Below are positions 16,538 through 24,861 of a stretch of 64,000 bases of DNA, in pieces. The notes under the pieces were generated by a model. The model ran no database searches and had not been told where the DNA came from. It was given only the letters and a program-made list of their open reading frames with translations. Both the position numbers and the translations under genes were made by a program. Source of the DNA: Fodinisporobacter ferrooxydans (GTDB lineage Bacteria > Bacillota > Bacilli > Tumebacillales > MYW30-H2); the NCBI RefSeq assembly GCF_022818495.1, contig NZ_CP089291.1:310001-374000 (forward strand), read 5' to 3'. Each line of letters begins with the position of its first letter. Position 1 is the stretch's first letter.

Positions 16538-17803
16538 ATGGATGAACAAAACCGGGAACGCGTGGCCCTTTTTCGCTATGGGATCATCGCTCCCTTGCTC
16601 AATGAACAGGTGGATCGCGCCACATATTTGGCTGAGGTGTCTGCCAAAACCCACGAAGTCCCTTACTATGGTTCCAAAGAATTTACACCCAAGACAATCT
16701 TAGCTTGGCTAAGGCAATATCGCCGTAATGGTTTTGACGCGTTAAAGCCCCAGGCACGTTCGGATCGAGGACAATCCCGATCGTTATCCGGTGAATTACA
16801 GCTGCACTTGGTATCCCTGCGTAAAGAAAATCAAGGAATGCCAGTGACGGTGTTTTATGACCAATTGGTGCAACAAGGAGAGATTTTACCGCAGGATGTA
16901 TCTTATACCTCTATCTATCGCTTACTGAAAAAGGAGGGATTGCTGGGGAAGGGGATAGTGCGTTCGCCCGAACGAAAACGGTTTTCTCATGATACGGTCA
17001 ATATGCTCTGGCAAACCGACCTGTCAGATGGGCCATATCTTCGTACAGGCGACAAAAAAATCAAGACGTATTTAATTGCGGTGATCGATGATTGCTCTCG
17101 CCTATGCACATTTGCGCAATTTGTCCCATCCGAGAAATTTGACGGGCTACGCACAGTCTTGAAAGAAGCTTTGCTTCGCAGAGGCATTCCCAAGATGCTG
17201 TATACCGACAACGGCAAGATCTTTCGTTCCGATACGCTGCATTTGGCTTGTGCAGAATTAGGCATACACCTCCTGCACACGCAGCCCTATGATGCCGCTA
17301 GCAAAGGGAAAATAGAACGCCTGTTCGGAACGATTAAGACGCGTTTCTATTCGCTGTTAAAAGCAAAACCGGCTTCTTCATTGGAAGAACTGAATGAACG
17401 GTTTTGGAAGTGGTTGGAGGAAGACTACCATCGCAAGCCACATTCTTCTCTCAATGGAAAAATGCCGCTCGAAGTGTACTTGTCCCAGATTGATCAAGTA
17501 CGGATGGTCGACGACCCTGCCAAATTAGATCCTATCTTTCTTAAACGGGAGAATCGAACTGTCAAACATGACGGAACGTTTTCGCTCAATAACCAGCTGT
17601 ATGAAGTTCCCGAGCGATTTATAGGTCAAAAGATCGAGATTCGTTACGATGAACAAGGCGTGCATATCTATGAGGACGGGAAACCAGTCGCTCGCGCTTC
17701 TGAAGTGAATTTTCATGATAATGCTCATGTAAAACGAAAACGACCCGCCATCTCCTTCGCTGATATGCAAGGGATGGACAGGAAAGGAGAAGATAGGGAA
17801 TGA
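16538..17803 (+). CDS. DD35E transposase (TnsB/TniA/MuA-like rve family)
   Basis: This 421-residue protein starts at ATG behind GGGAGG. Residues 1-75 are helix-turn-helix DNA-binding sequence (GSKEFTPKTILAWLRQYRRNGFDAL). The integrase core follows, with catalytic Asp161 (LWQTDLSDGP), Asp224 (LYTDNGKIF) and Glu260 (KGKIERLFGTIK). That gives exact DD35E spacing. The C-terminal part (VKHDGTFSLNNQLYEVPERFIGQKIEIRYDE) is the beta-barrel domain of Mu/TnsB-type enzymes. It cuts and joins the transposon ends. Its stop overlaps the ATPase start (ATGA), indicating translational coupling, as in TnsB-TnsC, TniA-TniB and IstA-IstB pairs. Confidence 0.88.
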   Translation: MDEQNRERVALFRYGIIAPLLNEQVDRATYLAEVSAKTHEVPYYGSKEFTPKTILAWLRQYRRNGFDALKPQARSDRGQSRSLSGELQLHLVSLRKENQGMPVTVFYDQLVQQGEILPQDVSYTSIYRLLKKEGLLGKGIVRSPERKRFSHDTVNMLWQTDLSDGPYLRTGDKKIKTYLIAVIDDCSRLCTFAQFVPSEKFDGLRTVLKEALLRRGIPKMLYTDNGKIFRSDTLHLACAELGIHLLHTQPYDAASKGKIERLFGTIKTRFYSLLKAKPASSLEELNERFWKWLEEDYHRKPHSSLNGKMPLEVYLSQIDQVRMVDDPAKLDPIFLKRENRTVKHDGTFSLNNQLYEVPERFIGQKIEIRYDEQGVHIYEDGKPVARASEVNFHDNAHVKRKRPAISFADMQGMDRKGEDRE

Positions 17804-18609
17804 TCATGGCATTCTATTCCCTTTCCAAAATCCCTTTTGCCAAGGAAACCAAAGGTATGTCGCCCTATACTTCCCGTTCCTTTCAAGAAGCAATGGGATG
17901 TTTAACCTACATGAAGCAGGTTCGCGGCATGGCACTTGTTGTCGGCGACCCGGGAGCCGGTAAAACCTACGCCTTGGGTGCATTTGCCGAAGGCTTGGGC
18001 CAATCGCTCTACAAGGTCATCTATTTCCCGTTGTCTACAGGAACAGTAACTGACTTTTACCGTGGATTGGCCTTCGGCCTAGGAGAACAGCCACAAAGTC
18101 GGAAAGTGGATCTGTTTCGCCAAATCCAACAGGCGATTAGCCGTTTGTTCTACGAACAAAAGATTACGCCGGTTTTCATCCTTGACGAGATGCAAATGGC
18201 CAAAGATGTCTTTTTACAAGATTTGAGCCTGCTCTTTAATTTTCACATGGATACCCAGAATCCTTTTGTCCTTCTTATATGCGGCTGGCCTTACTTACGG
18301 GACCGTCTGTCGTTAAACCCACATAGATCCTTATCCCAGCGGCTTTTGGTTCGACATCAGGTCGAGCCGCTGGATAAGGAAGAGGTCAAGGGATATATGG
18401 AGCATCACCTTGCCTATGCCGGGGCGAAATATCCGATTTTCACGGAAGACGCAATAGAAGCTGTTAGTGCCTGTTCCAATGGATATCCACGCCTGATTAA
18501 TTTATTGGCTATGCACGCCCTATTATATGGCAGCCAAAACAAAAAAGAACAGATCGATGCCGAAGTCATCCGGATCATCGCCCCGGAGTGCGGTCTGGCA
18601 TTGAGATAG
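17800..18609 (+). CDS. AAA ATPase of the transposon (TnsC/TniB/ExeA-like)
   Basis: A 269-residue protein with Walker A GDPGAGKT (49-56), Walker B VFILDEMQ (about 125-132), a sensor region LLICGWPYLRDRL and the C-terminal lid GYPRLINLLAMHALLYG. It is of the ExeA/TniB type. In Mu-, Tn7- and IS21-like systems such ATPases bind target DNA, recruit and stimulate the transposase and enforce target immunity. It overlaps the transposase stop by four bases. The second Met (ATG at 17806) is an alternative start. It is intact. Confidence 0.87.
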   Translation: MIMAFYSLSKIPFAKETKGMSPYTSRSFQEAMGCLTYMKQVRGMALVVGDPGAGKTYALGAFAEGLGQSLYKVIYFPLSTGTVTDFYRGLAFGLGEQPQSRKVDLFRQIQQAISRLFYEQKITPVFILDEMQMAKDVFLQDLSLLFNFHMDTQNPFVLLICGWPYLRDRLSLNPHRSLSQRLLVRHQVEPLDKEEVKGYMEHHLAYAGAKYPIFTEDAIEAVSACSNGYPRLINLLAMHALLYGSQNKKEQIDAEVIRIIAPECGLALR

Positions 18610-18679
18610 CTTGGATGGCTTAGAACGAGTCAAAGGGGACAACCCTGATCCCCAAATATTCTCAGGAAAGGAAAGAATC

Positions 18680-18916
18680 ATGATGACCCGAACCCAAAAA
18701 CCAGGAATCCTCGTCTATTGTCCTGCCAAGGAACGCTGGCAAATCCAAAAGATAGACCATTCTTACGACCTTCACTGCGGCGATTGTTTCGAGATTAAGG
18801 TAGGCTATGAGTATATCCCTTGTAGAATAGAACTTGGCTGTGAATGGCTGTTATACCTTCGGGAAACTCGATTTTATTTACATCCAAAACAGAAATACGA
18901 AGTGAAAGTCGATTAA
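18680..18916 (+). CDS. DUF5348-like small protein of the transposon
   Basis: A 78-residue protein starting at ATG-ATG behind AGGAAAGGAAAG, 70 bp past the ATPase. It is beta-rich, with ILVYCPAKERWQIQKIDHSYDLHCGDCFEIKVGYEYIPCRIE and several Cys but no paired zinc motif. I associate this pattern with DUF5348, a small barrel-like domain common beside such transposases. A role in assembly or regulation of transposition is possible; its function is unknown. Confidence 0.65.
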   Translation: MMTRTQKPGILVYCPAKERWQIQKIDHSYDLHCGDCFEIKVGYEYIPCRIELGCEWLLYLRETRFYLHPKQKYEVKVD

Positions 18917-18944
18917 CAAAGAGTGACAAGTGATTACTTCTTAG

Positions 18945-18991
18945 ACCCAGTAGAAAGGCAATAGCTAAATGCTATTGCCTTTCTACTGGGT
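18945..18991. terminator. Perfect 21-bp hairpin after the transposon genes
   Basis: ACCCAGTAGAAAGGCAATAGC pairs perfectly with its inverse copy around TAAAT. There is no long T tract but the stem is very strong; it probably ends the transposon operon. Confidence 0.6.
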
Positions 18992-19252
18992 GCAACAAGC
19001 GATAGCGCGTTAGGAAAAAAGCAAACTTGATCACGTATTAGACGAGTATATAGGGAATGAACGATTTGAACAAGAGCGGAATTGGGATAAAGTGTAGTTG
19101 AAGTAGGATGGATTGGATAATAGTGGAATGAAATACTCGCCAGAAGACCGCGAAAGCGTGCAAATTTTTTAATCATTGGCTAATTTATTCTGAAAAAGGG
19201 GCCTAAAATCTTTCGATATGGGACCTAAATAATTTGCAAATCCTAAGCCGAT
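18992..19252. other. Transposon right-end region
   Basis: About 260 bp without a gene. It contains the inner right-end repeats at 19157-19168 and 19230-19242, and ends in the terminal repeat 19258-19270. Confidence 0.6.
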
Positions 19253-22240
19253 TTATTGTGCAAATTCACAATATTGTTCGTTGCCATCCGGCAATCTGGT
19301 GTACGAATGATTGATGGAAGCTTCTTCAATCTCGCCGAATCCCCAATAGGTTGTCGGTACATCCGGCCATGTAGGAGTTTTTACATCCTCTAAAGGACCG
19401 CGTCCAAGCATTTTATTGATCATTGTCACAGCTTCGGCACGAGACAAATTCTGCTCTGGATGGAAACTTCCATCCGGGTATCCTTGGATAATCCCTGCCT
19501 GTTCGACTGCTCCAATCGCAGCTTGCGCCCAATTCGTTGCTGTATCCGTAAATGCCGCTGCCTGACTCGGAGTCAATTTTTTTACCCGCTGGATGAGACT
19601 TGCCATCTCCGCACGGGTGATCGGTGCATCTGGATGGAACGATCCATCTGGATAACCACTCATCATCCCGTGTGCCGTCATAGCAGCGATTGATTTGGCT
19701 GCCCAATGTGCAGCAGGTACATCTGAATACGAATTAGTAACAGTTGCTGCTGAATTGGTATATTGAAGAATTCTCGCAAGCATTGCTGCCATTTCCGCTC
19801 TCGTAATGGAACGATCCGGTCCAAATGTGCCATCCGGGTATCCAAACATATAGGCTTGGTGCGTTTGAATTGCTAGCGGGATCATACTGAAATCGTAGTG
19901 AATCACAGTTTCCCCTACATGCAGAATTCCGTCTTTCAGATAACTGGTATCACCAAAGGCCAGGCTTCTCGTGTCTTTGCGGCTGTCATATGTTTCATAG
20001 CCATCTTTTTGAGCAAGGATATAATAGTCACCCTTTGGGTATACAACCCAACCATATTGACCACCATTTTTAGTTACCTGTGGATTATGATTCTGGTTTG
20101 GCGCAAAATTCGGCAACTCTGGCAAATCCACAACAGTGCCGGGTGTACGCCCGTTATCCCTGTTTAGCTGTGTATCTGCCCAATACAGTTGTACATTTAC
20201 GCCATCCAATGGTTGATTCGTAGCAGCATCCTTCACAATACCATACGGGTCGATCGACGCCGTATGCACATCCACCTGCCGATTGCCGTTGACCGTTAAC
20301 TGCGCTGTGGTACCTGCCAACTCTTGTCCGGAAGGAGAGACCACATGGACATTCATCGTATATTGTCCAGGTTGCAAATTAGTATTGATGGAGAAGTTCC
20401 CTTGTGAGTCGATCGAAATTTCCGGCACATTTACAGGGTTGCCATTGACATCCGTCAAAGTCGCTGCCAGTTTATTGTCTCCTATCAACGCTGTAAAAGG
20501 ATTTTTCTGTGTACCGCCGCCCCCGAGATTGCCGCTGATTGGGCTGCCGGATGATCCGCCACCTCCGCCTGAACTGCTGCTATGGCTTCCACTATTTGCT
20601 GCTGTAACCGTTACAGTTGCCTGCGCCGACTGGTCTTGGTAAGCAGCCGTTACCACGGTTTGCCCCGCCGCTTTTGCCGTAACGAGTCCATTGGCATCAA
20701 CGGAAACTATACTTGGATCACTTACGCTAAATGTAACACCTGAATTTACGGCAAATTTACTGGAATCCGAATATACGGCTGTGACTACCGTTTGATGCGT
20801 ATTTTCTACAGAAAGCGTATAGGAATCTGTATCTAACGTGATACCTGTAAGTGTTGGCCGCGCATTCACCGTTTGTACGATAGGAGCCGAAGTACTATTG
20901 AAATAGTTGAAGTCTCCACTATACTCTGCCGTGATCGAATGATTGCCAAGCGAGAGACCGGATACGGTAATACTCGCTTGCCCCGACGACGCATCCAGAT
21001 TTGCTGTCCCAAGTGCAGTCGCTCCATTCGTAAATGTTACCGTTCCGGTTGGCTGTCCGAGCGCAGAATCTCCAGGAACCGGAACGGACGCCGTAAATGC
21101 AACAGATTGATCCGGATATGACGGATTCCGTGAACTTTGCAGCGTGACAGTCGGGCTAAAAGCCGTCAAGAACAGTGATGGAGTATTAAACTCATTGTTG
21201 ATAAGTATGCCTGTTGCTACAAACTCCCCATTGCCGTATGTGACGCCTTCTAAAAGTATATTGCTTACATCGGGTCCACCCATGACCGGCTGACCTGTCC
21301 AATTTACTAAATCAGATGAAGTAAATATCTCATCGTCTCGCCTGGAAACTAAAACAAATAAACCGTTGGCATATGTAAAGTCATTGTTTCCGCTTAAATC
21401 CGTCATGCCGCCAAAAGCCGAGACCACTTGAGGAGAGGACCATGTTTGCCCATTATCATTTGAAACGATTAACAAATATACCTTCTTCCATGTACTTGAA
21501 TCAATATAGTGTTCAAGTACAACAAATTTGTTATTTCCAAATGTTATTTGGTCACCGTTTGTGTTCAAATTTGTATTACCTGAATACGTCTCAGTCCAAT
21601 TTGATCCATCAGCGGACGTTAAGATTGCACCGCTATAATATCCATCAAGCGCTACAAATTCCCCGTTTCCATATGCAACATTTTTCAATTGCAAATTTGC
21701 CAGATCCGGTGCGTTTTGCGAACGCCAGTCCGACCCATCTGTTGATGTCAAGATAATCGAGCCGCTAACATCTCCGGTCCCAACAGCTACAAACATATTC
21801 GTTTTGTCACTATAAGCTATACCAGTTAAGGTACTATTTGATAGATTATTAGGCGAAATATAGGTAGAATCACTAACCGTTTGTGATTTCCATGTTTTCC
21901 CATCTGTCGAACTGTAGATCATTCCATGATCACCGACAGCGACAAATTGCCCTCCCCCAAATGTAACCGCTTCAAAGCTTCCATTTAATTCCCAATTATA
22001 ATTGTAAACATCTGCACCTACCCATCCACTGCTATTCTTGTATAAAATCCCGCTTCCAACCGCAACAAATGTTCCGTTTCCATACGCATCACCATATAGA
22101 GAAGTTAGCTGAATACTTGTACTGCTCTGCCAATTCCCTGTTGCTGCCATACTATAAGGGATACCGTTGAAGAGTGAAATTACCGCTAACAATAAAGAAA
22201 AGAAAAATTTGCTCAACCTTCTATGTTTATCACACTTCAA
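19253..22240 (-). CDS. Secreted S-layer-homology protein with BNR-like repeats and Ig-like domains
   Basis: The start is taken as TTG 22240, eight bases after AAAGGAG. The further ATG at 22279 has no such site. A signal peptide follows (KFFFSLLLAVISLFNGIPYSMAA). Residues about 40-380 hold repeated YGNGTFVAVG / STDGKTW units, a BNR/sialidase-type propeller. Then come a Big_3-like Ig domain (SRNPSYPDQSVAFTASVPVP), a Big_2-like domain (VNSGVTFSVSDPSIVSV), a Gly/Ser linker, a carboxypeptidase-regulatory-like domain, and three SLH domains (GYPDGTF..., GYPDGSFHPDAPITRAEM, GYPDGSFHPEQNLSRAEA). It should be anchored to the cell wall. The last five residues come from transposon DNA; the ancestral end read QYTGSAGK. 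Confidence 0.9.
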   Translation of the reverse strand: MKCDKHRRLSKFFFSLLLAVISLFNGIPYSMAATGNWQSSTSIQLTSLYGDAYGNGTFVAVGSGILYKNSSGWVGADVYNYNWELNGSFEAVTFGGGQFVAVGDHGMIYSSTDGKTWKSQTVSDSTYISPNNLSNSTLTGIAYSDKTNMFVAVGTGDVSGSIILTSTDGSDWRSQNAPDLANLQLKNVAYGNGEFVALDGYYSGAILTSADGSNWTETYSGNTNLNTNGDQITFGNNKFVVLEHYIDSSTWKKVYLLIVSNDNGQTWSSPQVVSAFGGMTDLSGNNDFTYANGLFVLVSRRDDEIFTSSDLVNWTGQPVMGGPDVSNILLEGVTYGNGEFVATGILINNEFNTPSLFLTAFSPTVTLQSSRNPSYPDQSVAFTASVPVPGDSALGQPTGTVTFTNGATALGTANLDASSGQASITVSGLSLGNHSITAEYSGDFNYFNSTSAPIVQTVNARPTLTGITLDTDSYTLSVENTHQTVVTAVYSDSSKFAVNSGVTFSVSDPSIVSVDANGLVTAKAAGQTVVTAAYQDQSAQATVTVTAANSGSHSSSSGGGGGSSGSPISGNLGGGGTQKNPFTALIGDNKLAATLTDVNGNPVNVPEISIDSQGNFSINTNLQPGQYTMNVHVVSPSGQELAGTTAQLTVNGNRQVDVHTASIDPYGIVKDAATNQPLDGVNVQLYWADTQLNRDNGRTPGTVVDLPELPNFAPNQNHNPQVTKNGGQYGWVVYPKGDYYILAQKDGYETYDSRKDTRSLAFGDTSYLKDGILHVGETVIHYDFSMIPLAIQTHQAYMFGYPDGTFGPDRSITRAEMAAMLARILQYTNSAATVTNSYSDVPAAHWAAKSIAAMTAHGMMSGYPDGSFHPDAPITRAEMASLIQRVKKLTPSQAAAFTDTATNWAQAAIGAVEQAGIIQGYPDGSFHPEQNLSRAEAVTMINKMLGRGPLEDVKTPTWPDVPTTYWGFGEIEEASINHSYTRLPDGNEQYCEFAQ
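19258..19270 (-). repeat. Transposon right terminal repeat, overlapping the SLH gene end
   Basis: TGTGAATTTGCAC on the minus strand matches the left end in 11 of 13 positions and encodes part of the altered CEFAQ tail. Confidence 0.88.
19271..19277. repeat. Target-site duplication, right copy
   Basis: ATATTGT, identical to 15695-15701; it lies within the SLH reading frame (codons for Gln-Tyr). Confidence 0.88.
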
Positions 22241-22377
22241 ATCCAATTCTCCTTTCTTTTTATTGGTTGGTGAAAACAAGCAAATATTGATGGAAAACTC
22301 CTCGTATTACCCTTATCCGATTACAACAGAAAAATAGTAGTTTACTGCTTTTATTTTTGATCATTGGGTGAGCTGGC

Positions 22378-22824
22378 TCAGAACGGCTTAAAATACATTA
22401 GCAAAATCAACAGAAAGGCTAGCAAGTGCGTAATTCTTTCCAGCTTTCCCGCCTGCTTCCCGATAGCAATATATGAGTCCGGAATGCCTTCGCCGGTATG
22501 TTGGGCGAGAATGTCAGCCTGTTCTTTCATTTTCCTCGGCAGTAATCCGATCACAATTACCTGGGCGGCAAAATATAAGACAAGAGATGCGATGTACCAC
22601 CCTTTTGTAAATAAAGATGGGGTCATGATGCCGAGAATAATCCCTGTGACAAGAAGCGTGAGGCTCCCTGCTTTCGGAAGAAGCTCCAGTTTTTTTAGAA
22701 GTTCCAACGTATACCTTGCTTGAGACGCGGTTTTCGCGCTCTTGGCCACGATTGGGAATCCAAAGGCAGCGCCCAAACCCATAACTGCAGCTACAATGTG
22801 GATGAATACCAATAAACTGTGCAT
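22378..22824 (-). CDS. DUF2269-like integral membrane protein
   Basis: A 148-residue protein with four likely membrane helices: LLVFIHIVAAVMGLGAAFGF, SLTLLVTGIILGIMT, YIASLVLYFAAQVIVIGLL and ITHLLAFLLILLMYF. The leading helix with a His (VFIHIVAAV) and the overall length fit the DUF2269/CopD-like group, some of which bind haem. Function is unknown. It lies 18 bp downstream of the acetolactate decarboxylase gene on the same strand, so the two may be co-transcribed. Confidence 0.7.
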   Translation of the reverse strand: MHSLLVFIHIVAAVMGLGAAFGFPIVAKSAKTASQARYTLELLKKLELLPKAGSLTLLVTGIILGIMTPSLFTKGWYIASLVLYFAAQVIVIGLLPRKMKEQADILAQHTGEGIPDSYIAIGKQAGKLERITHLLAFLLILLMYFKPF

Positions 22825-22842
22825 GTGATCCAGACTCCTAAT

Positions 22843-23703
22843 TTATTTGTGATTGCTTTCCGCCTTTGTTATGTCCTTGCTTGTATCACCTGCCAGGTTT
22901 ACGTTTTGGAAATCTTTATTTTGCGGCAGACTCACTTGGAATTGGGTAAGCTCTGCAAACTGTGCATTTGCCGAATCAAAATGAAGATCCAGCACATGCC
23001 CGCCGCTTGTTTTATCATCTGTAATAAAATGCAGATGCCACCCCGGCACATTGATCCCGCTTGCAAACTTGGGCGTGTAGAAGCCAAAGAGGGTCCCTTT
23101 CACATTCTTGAACTCAAATTCAGATTGATGGCTTGTTGCAACTGTAAGCGGCGGATATGGCTTTTGCTGCTTGGGAACGGTCCGCGCTTTTACATAATTG
23201 AACGTACCGGTAATTTTCACAGCATAAAAATCGTTTTTCTTTGTAAAATGGGATTGCAGTTTAGCCGCCAAATCACTGAAATTTTTAACATTTGAAATTG
23301 TGGTCGTATTCGTCGGCGAAAAGTTTGTGACAACAGCAAATGGTGTTTTCGTTGCATCATCCAATACATGCAGCTTACCCGCGCTGTCGATTTGATAGAA
23401 TTTCCCGTCCATTTCTATCATTTCACCATCCAGCGCATTGATGGTACCCAGTCCCATACTGCCATACTTTCTCAGTTCTCCAAGTGTCATATCTCCGTCA
23501 TCCACGCCAACAATCAAGCCGTTAATGGTGGAGTATTGATACAACAGATCTTTCGGCGCCAACTGGTTTGCAGAAGCAGTGTCTCCTTGTGCAGCTTGCG
23601 AATTTGCAGCGGAAGTACTATTTGTACTTCCGCATCCCGTAATCGCAAACGTTAAGGAAGCTACGGCAAATGCAGAAAGAATTGTGTTTACTTGCTTTTT
23701 CAC
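22843..23703 (-). CDS. Acetolactate decarboxylase with a lipoprotein signal
   Basis: A 286-residue protein. The first 25 residues are a lipoprotein signal (AVASLTFAITGCGS, lipobox Cys24), followed by an Ala/Ser/Thr/Gln-rich linker. From about residue 50 it is a complete acetolactate decarboxylase: QYSTINGLIVGVDDGDMTLGEL, GTINALDGEMIEMDGKFYQ, FNYVKARTVPKQQKPYPPL and the zinc-binding INVPGWHLHFITDDKTSGGH with its three His. The family converts acetolactate to acetoin, usually in the cytoplasm, and is about 240 residues. Here the enzyme should be exported and lipid-anchored. No alsS is nearby. Confidence 0.88.
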   Translation of the reverse strand: MKKQVNTILSAFAVASLTFAITGCGSTNSTSAANSQAAQGDTASANQLAPKDLLYQYSTINGLIVGVDDGDMTLGELRKYGSMGLGTINALDGEMIEMDGKFYQIDSAGKLHVLDDATKTPFAVVTNFSPTNTTTISNVKNFSDLAAKLQSHFTKKNDFYAVKITGTFNYVKARTVPKQQKPYPPLTVATSHQSEFEFKNVKGTLFGFYTPKFASGINVPGWHLHFITDDKTSGGHVLDLHFDSANAQFAELTQFQVSLPQNKDFQNVNLAGDTSKDITKAESNHK

Positions 23704-24069
23704 GCTAAATCCCCCTCATTGAAATAAACCAATTACAAAATCTCTAATTTTAGAAAACTACCTTGAAAGAAACTTACTACTTTCCTAAAAACGATTGCCG
23801 AAAGAAATACTAAGGCGAAAAAAATTATAATATTGAAATGTATAAAATAATATTAGGAAAATTCCCTATTTTTCTTTAAAACTTTAATAATATTCATTAG
23901 AATTTTGATTTTGAGAATAGCTTGATATGCTTTTAAGGGGTTCCACTAACAAAACGCGGATTTCTCACGGGTAAATATTCAAATAGGGGTCAGCCTTGTC
24001 TCCATGAGTTTTAGAAGAAGGCAAGCTTAAACCTTCTCCGGCTTGCCTTCTTCGTTTCGTACTCATTTT
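23704..24069. other. Intergenic region with terminator
   Basis: 366 bp, very AT-rich, with no gene. It contains the upstream region of the decarboxylase gene and a terminator hairpin at 24012-24053. Confidence 0.5.
24012..24053 (-). terminator. Terminator of the alpha/beta hydrolase
   Basis: AGAAGGCAAGC pairs with GCTTGCCTTCT around a 14-base loop, 17 bp past the hydrolase stop. Confidence 0.6.
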
Positions 24070-24765
24070 TTATCCCTTTGAAACACGATCCAACAATAGT
24101 CCTGTCTCACGGGGCATTGTCAAGTTGGGGTTGTGCCCTGTAAGGAGCTCAAAATATTGCCATCCAAGTACCTTTGCCCGTTCTGCGATTTTTGCGATTG
24201 GACCGTACTGAGGTGCTTCTCCACGTTCGGTACAAGCAATGTACGTTCGAGGTAGCTGCTTGGTTTGCGGATTTTTAACTTCCAAACGTTGCAGGAACGT
24301 TTGCAATGGCTGTGCAGAGACTCTGGAATCATACCTTTGCTCTGATGGGAACGGCACTTCCCAACCGTCACCATATACCTCGGACAATGTTTTCAATTGA
24401 TCAGGCAACGGCGAATCCCCAAAAAGATCTGCCATAGATTGACCATCCTCCAACACATAACCATCAATATATACGAGTCGCTGGATCTTCTCCGGAATCC
24501 GTTCTGCCACCCCGGTAATGACTGTCCCACCGTAACTATGTCCAACCAAAAAAACGTGATCGAGTTGTTCAAACTCAAACAGATTGAGAATATCTTCTAT
24601 GTGCGTTTCTAGATTGGTATTAGGCGTCCCAAGATGCTTTCGTTCTCCCAGCCCTGTAAACGTCGGCCTATATACGACATGCCCTAACTTCTGAAGTTCG
24701 GATGCCGGTTCCTTCCAAAACCATCCACCATCCCATGCTCCATGACAAATTACAAATGTCGCCAT
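24070..24765 (-). CDS. Alpha/beta hydrolase (plant-esterase-like family)
   Basis: A 231-residue protein. The second Met, at 24765 (MATFVICHGAWDGGWFW), is chosen because AAAGGGTG lies nine bases upstream and the fold begins there. The oxyanion-hole segment is VICHGAWDGGW; the nucleophile elbow is GHSYGG (Ser near residue 79); the catalytic His is in LLTGHNPNLT. This family includes salicylate-esterase-like and other small-ester hydrolases. Substrate is unknown. It lies just downstream of the LuxR-type regulator on the same strand, which may control it. Confidence 0.85.
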   Translation of the reverse strand: MATFVICHGAWDGGWFWKEPASELQKLGHVVYRPTFTGLGERKHLGTPNTNLETHIEDILNLFEFEQLDHVFLVGHSYGGTVITGVAERIPEKIQRLVYIDGYVLEDGQSMADLFGDSPLPDQLKTLSEVYGDGWEVPFPSEQRYDSRVSAQPLQTFLQRLEVKNPQTKQLPRTYIACTERGEAPQYGPIAKIAERAKVLGWQYFELLTGHNPNLTMPRETGLLLDRVSKG

Positions 24766-24861
24766 TTCATTCACCCTTTCATGCATAGCAACCAGATGCA
24801 GCCGATTCTATCTCAATTTTATCGAGGCTGGATAAGAGAGAAATCAGGAATATTCCCTATT

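Larger units (their letters stand above)
15702..19270 (+). mobile_element. 3,569-bp Mu/Tn7-superfamily-like transposon (DUF6431, DDE transposase, AAA ATPase, DUF5348)
   Basis: Ends read TGTGAATGAGCAC at the left and, on the opposite strand, TGTGAATTTGCAC at the right (11 of 13 identical, TG...CA termini). They are flanked by the 7-bp direct repeat ATATTGT. Both ends carry further TTTGCA-type repeats (15741-15750 and 15798-15810; 19157-19168 and 19230-19242), resembling the multiple transposase sites of Tn7/Mu-like elements. Four plus-strand genes fill it. Removing it and one repeat restores the downstream end of the SLH gene. All four frames are intact, so this looks like a recent, possibly active insertion. 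Confidence 0.9.

Noticed and set aside
20283-20642. Open frames antisense to the SLH gene, e.g. with Pro-rich tails
   Set aside because: They mirror the Gly/Ser-rich linker and repeats of the real gene on the other strand and have no start signals.
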